This document shows, in pieces, positions 55,962 to 64,000 of a DNA stretch of 64,000 nt. A program made the translations under genes and the position numbers. Each line of letters opens with the position of its first letter. The stretch's first letter is position 1. The DNA is taken from positions 145,964-209,963 of the forward strand of contig VXAA01000089.1 in assembly GCA_013399115.1 (NCBI GenBank), given 5' to 3'. Source of the DNA: Anseranas semipalmata (taxonomy: Eukaryota > Chordata > Aves > Anseriformes > Anseranatidae). The notes below the pieces were generated by a model. The model worked only from the letters and a program-made list of their open reading frames with translations. It ran no database searches and was not told the origin of the DNA.

Positions 55962-56988
55962 TACACTGCATGTTGGACTGGAGATGTCTCTGTGCCTGCT
56001 CGTGGTATCTCAGGATTCACTGGCAACTAGAGGGGTTTGACCTAAGTGTAGCAGAAAGCATAATTCTTTCTAGGCTAAGAATGGGCTAAGCCTTGTCATC
56101 TACTTGTCAAGGTTGTGCAGTTATGGCTGCAACCATATGCTTCTGTAATGTGTTATGTCTGGTGCTATATTACCTTTCTCCTCCCAACCTATGTGTTTTC
56201 TTATTGGGAATATTGCTTTAGCATGAGTTGAATAGCAGGATTTGGGCTAAAGAGAGTTGTTCTGCAAAAGTCATTCAAAGACATAGCTGTGTTCTCACTG
56301 TGTCACCCGCTGCCTGGCTTTTCTGTGCAACAGGTGAGAAAATACAGTATTCAGGTTTGCGTAGAGTAAAAGCTTTTTTAAACCCATACGGAGAGCTTCT
56401 ATTTAATCACAGTTTTATTAACAACTGTATATATGGATGTTGAGAGAGATGAAACTATGAAATTAAATAATCCTGGTAATCTGGTCAAATTGTTCAGGTA
56501 GTAGCCAACTCAGCCAAGGAAGTCACCCACTCCAGCTCTGCACACGGAGAACTATGCTGGGAAAAGAACCAGACAGCTTTTTTTGGAGATCTCCAAGGAG
56601 GAGATCCAGCAGCAGCATGCTTCATTCATGGATGGAGGTTATCGTGGCATTGCTGAATGCTCAACGGTGTAAACTAAATGGGAAATTAAACCTAATCTGC
56701 TGTAATTACATTGGGTAAACTACCGTATGGGTTTCCGTTCAGTTTAGATTGACTTCAAACAGGTTTTGGTTAGGCATATAGTGTGTTTGGAGGTAGGCGT
56801 TGGATTGATAACTGTGGCTGGGATGTGATTTGAGTTGTTACATATAAAGAAAACTTTCACATATGAAAGTTACAGCCCTTCGTATAGAAAGTGGCAAAAG
56901 CCACTTCCTATCTTTTGGGAAGGAGCAGATTTGTAATGACATGAAATCTTACGTGTCTGTCGTGCTCTCCCTCTTCCCACCAATGCAG

Positions 56989-57180
56989 TTACAGGAGGAT
57001 GAAAGTCATCCTGCCCGAGCACAGCAACCGGGCCCAGCCACAGGGCGAGGTACCCTTCGTGCACTGCGGGAACGGTGTGTGCTCTGGCCAGGTACCAGCC
57101 AGGAGGGACGGATTCGGCATCGTCCTCTGTAGGAGAGAAGGGGAGGTGCGGCCAGGCAGGGCATGGGCAGCACTGGGGTG
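56989..57180 (+). other. GC-rich patch starting at a strong splice-acceptor-like site
   Basis: The pyrimidine-rich 'gctctccctcttcccaccaa' is followed by tgcag at 56984-56988 and then by GC-rich sequence open in more than one frame. A donor-like CAG-gtacca lies at 57089-57097, outlining a possible 103-bp exon at 56989-57091. No encoded segment matches a protein I know. It may be a non-coding RNA exon, a regulatory patch, or chance. Confidence 0.25.
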
Positions 57181-59022
57181 AGATGCAGTAGGAAGGTAGC
57201 CAGAAGGGATACCAAGACTTGGAAACATTTACTCCGTGCAAGCTGGTTAGAGGTATGATCTAAAACATCCACTGACGACAAATGAAGGGATCCTCAAAGC
57301 ACCAAAAGACTGCAGGTCTGTAACGCTGTGGTCACATGCGGCAGGTAGGTGCTGATGGATGCTTTAACCCACACTACCGAGAGCCCAGGCTTCCTCTCCT
57401 GACAATCCCTCACAAAAAATGAGTTGCTTTGTATCTTTGAGTGTGGACTTGCTTGTGCCCACCCAGCATGGATGTGAAGTTTAGGTTTGTGAGTGGGTTT
57501 GGACATGCCTTGGAAGTACTGGCTAGAACTAGGCTTTGTATTTTTCCATCCAGGAGCCTTCCGTAGCACGAGGGTCTTCCCTATAGCTTACCCATATCTC
57601 AGTTCATTGTTATAGGTGTGCATCTGTAAGCTACTGGGTGAATGCGCTTCGAGGTAATGTGGCTTTATGTCATTATTTTTATTCCTTTCAAATTTTGTTA
57701 TAGAAAGCACATTTGCCTTTTTCTTGACCTTCTAGGTATTTGGGCCTTCTGAAAATTGATCGTTCTTTTCTGGAATTACAGGTCAGTGTAAAGCTGTCCC
57801 TGGCTGTGGTATTACTTGGAAGCTGGTGTGCGTTTCAGGTTGTAGCTGGACCTTTTCCATGCTCCCTATGTTTCAAATCAGGAAGAACATTTTCAGATGG
57901 GGAAGAAAAGCTGTGAATACTTTGCTAGTAATAGTATTTTCCATGTAGGAGTGAAAAAGAAGCAAAAGTAATAAGCTGTTAGTATTTTAAAGCCTGACCT
58001 TCTACAAGATGGTGTACGCAGGGGACCTTGAAGGAGGGTTGAATTTTTCTCCCCTAGGTAAGATCCTGTTAGGGAGGAGGCCTAGAGGGGAGCAGCTTAA
58101 GGCAGTGACACTGCAGAGCCATGCAGGCGGGCAGCTCTGAGGCACAGTCTCTGTAGCTGTATGGGCTTAAAGATTTTGATCTGAGACTGAGCCGAGCGTA
58201 TCCTGAGGAAGTGTGCAGTGCAAGATGGTGAAGCAGGAGCATAATGTTAAGTAACGTGCTGCTGCACACTGCTACGTGGCTGTATTGTTGGTGTCTCCAA
58301 CCCTGAAATGTCTGTAGTGGTTTCGTACAGCAGGAGTGCTGCTTCAGGTAAGCAAGGTGGCGTTTTTAAGAGAAAGCCCAAAGTGACACTGTGGCACACA
58401 AAACTTTGTGGCTTTCACCTCTTCAGTCCTTCATCGTCTCTTCACTTTTTCATCTCGTGGATAGACAGGAGGTATAAGACAGTGCCAGACCTGTTACCGA
58501 GTCTCATTTCTTAATTGTGAAACTCTTGCTTATCCTTTACCCTGGTCGCTGTGAAAGTTTTGCTCGGCAGTGGAGGATTTCCATAGGTAGTTTTGTGTTC
58601 TGAAGACAAATGATACTATTTCTAGCTCTTGCATTTTAACTCCTGCTTAACCTTTGCAACGAGCATTCCTGTTGTAAATAATTCCTTAACCCTTTTTAAG
58701 CTCTTTCTTAATATAAACCACTGCTGGTATAACCAATCTACCATATTGGAGTTAGTGACTGAGTTTTAAATATGGAGTTGATATGCTGTAAAAAAAACAG
58801 TCGCAATTTGCAATAGGTTTAGATTTAAAACCAGCAAAAATGTAACTGTGGGTTAAAAATTGGCGATATTCGCAGCCTAGGAATTATGTTTCAGACTTCG
58901 GAAGGAAAATGGTTTGGCTTATTTTTTTCCACTTTCAGGAACACTATTATTTGCTGACTTAATGGTTTCAGATGCTGTTAAATGAAGAAAAAAAATATTT
59001 CTGGAGTAAGTGTCTTTTGCAG

Positions 59023-59190
59023 GTGCTTTGTCCTGGGGTGCCTGTCGAAGCGGCACAGCATGGCTGCGTGAAAGCCGCAGGTCGCAGACCTTCATCAGGC
59101 GGCTTGCGGACAGCCAGGGCTGGTGCTGAGCGTGCAGGCGGTGCTGGGGTGCGTGTGCTGCCGGCCCCTCCAGCCCGGCTCCTGCCTTGC
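59023..59190 (+). other. CpG-rich patch after an acceptor-like site
   Basis: About 165 bp with roughly thirteen CpG sits in CpG-poor DNA, immediately after the acceptor-like tgtcttttgcag ending at 59022. There is no good donor inside. No protein similarity is recognised. Possible readings are a CpG island fragment, a lncRNA exon or a GC-rich repeat relic. Confidence 0.3.
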
Positions 59191-60539
59191 TGTCGGAAAT
59201 ATTAACTGAACTTAATTAGTGTAGCTGGGACTTCGCTGTGCACCCAAACCGGTGTGTAGCTGGGAGAGGTTTGCTCTCAGTAGGAGCCCATGGGCCTTTG
59301 AGGTGATGGGCAAGAGAGAATGTTTTACATATCACAGGATTATTTTTTTTTAGTAAGTGGTTACTGTCTCAGACAATTAGGGCATGCATTTGGGTCAGCT
59401 ATGAGCTTCATTAAACAGAAAAAGCATCCATTTCGCGGTGATTCTAATTAAGAGGAAACTCTCTCCTCCTTCCCTTCCCCTTTCTTTCCGAATGGAAAAG
59501 CAGAGCCCTCGCCCTGCGCCGAGCTGCCCTTGCTGTGCCTCCCCAGGAACCCGGCCCCTGTGCTTCGCTCGCTCTTCACCTGCTGGCAATGAAGTGGCTA
59601 AAACACTGAAATTCGGTGGGTGATGACACCCCTGTTACAGACCTCCAATGGTTTTCCTGTGATTTCAGAGTGGTCAGGTAGAGATGAGGCGAGTTGGTTT
59701 GAATTTGTTTAATAGACATCTCAAATGGCTCTATTAAAAACAAACAAACAGCCTACTTCATATTGTGCCCTGGGGTTTCAGCACGTGTATTTGCTAGGTG
59801 GAAGGCTGGGATTTAGGCCATCCCATACCACTGCGTATGTGGCCCCAAGACCAACTGACTGCCCTCGAGGAAGGGTAAAACTGACCGTGCACAAACCTGA
59901 AATGACCCAAATTAATACCTTCTTTTTAAGTCAGTCTATGGTCTTAATGACATGATTGACTTTTATTTGTTTAAGAGAAGATAAATTATTTTTTTTTCCA
60001 AAATCCGTTTTCTCACCAGATTTTTTTCTCACTAGAGATTTGCAGTTCAAACAATATAAAATTATTTTTGCTGTTTTTTCTTTTTTAAATCATGAAATTA
60101 TCATTTGTTGCGTTGTTTTGTTTTTGTTTAGTTGGTTTGGTTTTAATGAAAATTTGAAGTTTTCTATACTCCCAGTTCTGACTAGTGATCAAATACATTA
60201 GTTCATTATCTTTTTTTAGAGGCATCTCTTTTCTTCCCTCCCCCTCTTTCTAAACACAGAAGCCTTTTTAGGGAATTTTCCTCAATCAGCTAAGATGCTG
60301 CTTCCTGCCTCCCCAGCACCATTGCAGTGAAGTAGAGGCACTGCACCACCGAGGTGCTCACGGACGTACATCGTGATGCCTGTCCCGGAGGCATTTCTGT
60401 TTAAGGCAGCATGCAGCAAGCAAATGTAACAAACATTAGGTAAGAGGAGAAAACGAGTAAATACGCATTTTGGCACTGGAGGTGGCCAGAGGCGGATGGG
60501 GATAAACTTTGACTTCTGCTGTCTTCCTTCCACCCTTGA

Positions 60540-60670
60540 CAGCCGTCCCTGATGATGGTGGTGTGCCAGCAGCGGCGGGGCGCGGGGGGACGGCAGGAGG
60601 CTGCCCTCAGCCTCTCACGGCATCTGCTTTCCCCTCGCTTTGCCCTGTGTGCTCGAGGAGAGACGGGAAG
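60540..60670. other. Small GC-rich patch
   Basis: Includes 'agcagcggcggggcgcgggg' with dense CpG over about 60 bp, then moderately GC-rich sequence. No gene is recognised. Confidence 0.3.
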
Positions 60671-63600
60671 GCAATTTTATGGATTCACAGGAGAAAGCGA
60701 CGGCGTCTTTAAACACCGGTGTGGAGACACATACAGGGCCAATTTATGGGAGAAGCTGCATACACATTATAAAAGTCTTATTTGAAAACTATCAGTAAAA
60801 AATATAACTGTTCAAATTCAGCAGTGATTAGGTTGATGCATATCAACACTTCGTACCACAGTGCCAGTGTCCGAGGTTGTCTCGATGTCGTCTGTCACTG
60901 ACTTCCTGGTGCCGGCCCAAACTATTAGAACTGTTTGGGGTTTTGTTTTCTCAGCTTGTTAAACATGAAAGCAAGGCGGGAGAAATGCTAGTCAAAGTTT
61001 TACAAGCATTTCTCATTCACTCGATGTAAAATGAATTCTTTACAGAATAACCGGAATGTCTTTGCGTATATTCCAGGATGGCTGTACCCAGCTTTGAGAC
61101 CAGGGCAGTGCCTTTCTAACTGTCATACAATTAACGTGCTGCCAGCTTTACATATAGCCTTTAGTCAGAGATGTATGTCATTGCTATTTTACAGCTGTCA
61201 AGACACACTTTTAACAAATCGAAGCCCTATGCACCAGATGTTACTGAGTCCGGTGTGGTCTACCTTGGACCCTTTCCAAACCTGCCTGCATATAATTTTC
61301 AAGTCCCAACAGCCCTGCAGTGCTAGAAGATAAAAAACTGACCATAACTATACCCTTTCGTATTACTCAGAGCTCAGTTTAATTATCTGAAACACTACCA
61401 GATAAATAGTTCAATCAGAAGAATTCCACCTTAATATTAACTACTACCACATCCATTTTTTTCTAATTTGAGGCAGGTTTTGGATTACCAGCTCTAAAGT
61501 CTGAAAAGTTCCAATCAATGATTAATATAACTATCCAGAGAGTTGTTTTTCCTTAAATTGTGAATAATGGAGTGCATTTGTATGGCCTTTTTGGGCAAGG
61601 CACTCCATGAATTCATACAACTGAGTTTTATGTACACATGGGTGGGGTATGTGTGTGTGACTTGGACCTGATATTTTAAAATTTCATGCCTTTAATTTTA
61701 AATAGGGTGACCTCTAGGAATAATATGATTTACAAAGCTGCTAAGCAACCAGTACCCTGTCAAGAAAGCATGTTATTTCAGTCAGCAGTGTTTAAGCATT
61801 TGTTTATAGTCAAGTAAACACTTAGGTACTTCCCTGAAGAATATTCTTCTGAGCTCATGTCACTCACTGAAAGAGGGACATAAATCAGTGCATGTAGTGC
61901 CTGCAAAGTCTCTTACAGAGACCCAGTTCTGACTGTAGGCTAGCTCTGAAAAGGTATTTAAGTTTCTAGCCCTCCTTGAATAGCTCTGTGGGCCTGAACT
62001 CTTACCCTGAAGGCATAAGGATTAGAAATACTCTAGAGTTATGTGGAAAGCCACACTTTTAGGTGGTATTTTCAATGTGACCATTATCTCACATTACAAG
62101 AGTATTTTATATAATATAATCAACAATATTAGAAAAGCAGTTTCATAATTTGCTAATTTTGTAGTCATTGCTGATTTTCTTCCTCTTTCCCTTTATTGAT
62201 AAATGAGATTTTGCATATATTGGCTGTGATAAGTTTGTCTCACCTGTCTCTAATAGTTTTTTATTTGCATTGCATAACTGTTCCTTTAGTTTTGGAACAG
62301 AGAAGTGTTCAGAGAAACAGCAAACCAAGGAAAATATTAGTGAGCATTTGTAAGAAGCAATGACTGATGCTCAAAATGTGTATGAAAGTAGAAGCCACTT
62401 TGTTATGGATTCATTTTGTAAGTACACAGGGTACGTTTAGTACCCATGTGACAAACCAGAACTAATGAACAAGTTTGATTTTGGATATTGAGTATTGATC
62501 ACATTCCTTTTATGGGCAATCTACAGATTGGTTATTTCCCTGAATGATGCATTACATTTTAAATAGTGGTACTGCAGGATAAACCTAAATCGGGTAAAAC
62601 TGTGTAATGGAAGAAATATCTATTTCTGGCTCACTCTGTGCAAAGCTGATTTCCTTTAAGATTTTTTTAAAAATAGAAATAACAATACTCTGAAGAAATT
62701 TTTCCAGCTAATGTATTCTCTTTTATAGACTTGTTTTAACTTACTTAGGTTAATTAGACCCCTTGCTTCACATGTACCTCCTTTTTGATTTGGATAATTG
62801 TTTGTTTCAGCTCTCTTTTCAACTTTTAATTTTTTTCTCTCCTTCATGAATCTGCTCAGAACTACAATGGGTAGTGCAGATTTTTACTCCTTTTGCCTTG
62901 AGTTTAAGAATACTTTCATTTGCCAAACTGTCTTCACAGCTGTGGATACGGCTCCCTGCTCCACTTTCTCAGTGCTCCATTTGAGCCCCTGCTAAAACTG
63001 AAAGCTTTTGGGGAAATAAATCTAAGATGTCAGTGACTTAAAGCCCACAGCTGTAAGTTTAAGATGTTTGCCTAATATCACATCACCGAAATGGAACAGA
63101 TAAAGATGAAGTGTAAAGTATATGTAACGTGGCTTGCAGTTAAATGCAGTAATTGGAGAATGCAAGCAGCAGATCTGGGAAGGTGATAAGGTAAGCAAAA
63201 GCTTCTTGGGAAAGGTAAACTATCTGAAGAGCTGACAGTGATATGCACTGACTGGAAGGAACCCAAAATTGTTTTAGCCTTTAAGCATCCAACAGACATT
63301 GGAGTAATTCAGTAATCATACACTCTAGGTCCAGTGTTCCTGTCACTGATACCCCATGCATCTCAGTTATTGGTGTAATTTAAATCTGATAGCCACATAA
63401 TGGACCAAATTCTCTTCTCTACTTTTCATAAGTTGCCCTATTGGATTCAATATGAAGAATGTTTGCATGAGTGCACAGAGCAGAATTTGTGTCATGAGGC
63501 TTATTTGCTTTCTCAAAAAATGGTATCCTCTGCTGTATGTATTGTACAGCGACATATAAAACAGAATATTAATTCTAAAGGAAAATACCCTAAAGCACCG

Positions 63601-64000
63601 TAGGTTAGTTTAAATTCTCAAAAAGGTGTAAACTTTTCAGTTTCTTCCAGTGTTTAGGCAGTTTCCCTCAATATTTATGCCAAAAATTGTCCCCAAGTCT
63701 CTCTTACTTTTGGTGCCAGCGCTTTGAAAACGTGTTAGACTCTGCATCATAAAAGATGACGCCTTGCCCATACGCATTTCTCAGAATGACAGCTTCTACC
63801 TTGCAAGGGTCATTTGGGTCAGAAATTTTCATTAAAAAATATTTGAGTACATGCCACATACCTTGTCTGTTTATTCAATCTTAATATTCAACAGCACATT
63901 TCAATATTGCTAAGCAGCCAGATCAGAATAAGCTTATTGGAACATGGGAACATCTTTTTGTTCTGCTTTTATATATAGCACCTCATACAGCTGAGGCTTG

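Larger units (their letters stand above)
55962..64000. other. Intergenic DNA with small CpG-rich patches
   Basis: About 8 kb to the window end with no convincing protein-coding gene. GC-rich patches at about 56989-57180, 59023-59190 and 60540-60670 carry short open frames in several phases, which is expected from GC content. Near 63395-63460 'ggaccaaattctcttctc' and 'cctattggattcaat' hint at an ancient CR1/L3 tail. Confidence 0.55.

Noticed and set aside
56870..57281. Several overlapping minus-strand open frames of 79-123 codons
   Set aside because: Three overlapping phases are open because of high GC; none shows a known motif.

Overview
The window comes from a bird nuclear genome. It carries one recognisable protein-coding gene and AT-rich, repeat-poor non-coding DNA. 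The avian assignment rests on several CR1 (chicken repeat 1) LINE fragments with typical RT/ORF2 coding sequence and the TTCTGTG-type 3' terminus, on the absence of Alu, L1 or B-type repeats, and on an EMC2 gene with avian-like substitutions. I cannot name the species.

Positions 1-43460 lie within EMC2 (ER membrane protein complex subunit 2, formerly TTC35), transcribed left to right. Ten consecutive coding exons (exons 2-11 of the usual 11) can be placed to the base: 4451-4564, 7806-7870, 12347-12432, 15303-15360, 27797-27882, 28050-28109, 30567-30648, 31786-31896, 36719-36823 and 43044-43130. Every intron is GT-AG and all phases join without a frame break. Together they encode residues 14-297 of a 297-residue protein. 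The first 40 coding bases (exon 1), the 5'UTR and the promoter are not found and should lie left of the window. The short 3'UTR ends near 43455, after an AATAAA at 43432.

Introns hold four CR1 pieces: a fragment at the left edge (1-418), an old decayed copy (8286-8760), a 1.6 kb copy in intron 9 (33306-34921) and a small fragment in intron 10 (about 37260-37380). They also hold simple repeats and possible MIR and CR1/L3 remnants. The intron 9 CR1 contains an almost exact 188-bp tandem duplication with a single N at its junction, which looks like an assembly artefact.

From 43461 to 64000 I find no convincing gene. In other vertebrates EMC2 is followed by a long gene-poor interval before TMEM74, which fits. 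This part holds a relatively young CR1 (about 55450-55961), a 78-base assembly gap flanked by poly-C (53280-53357), low-complexity tracts and three small GC/CpG-rich patches (near 57.0, 59.1 and 60.6 kb). Two of these patches start at good-looking splice acceptors and could be non-coding RNA exons or regulatory DNA.

I found no operon, CRISPR array, phage, defence system or other new biological system. The best follow-ups are the duplicated CR1 block, the poly-C gap, a loss of a TPR consensus proline in EMC2, and the CpG-rich patches.
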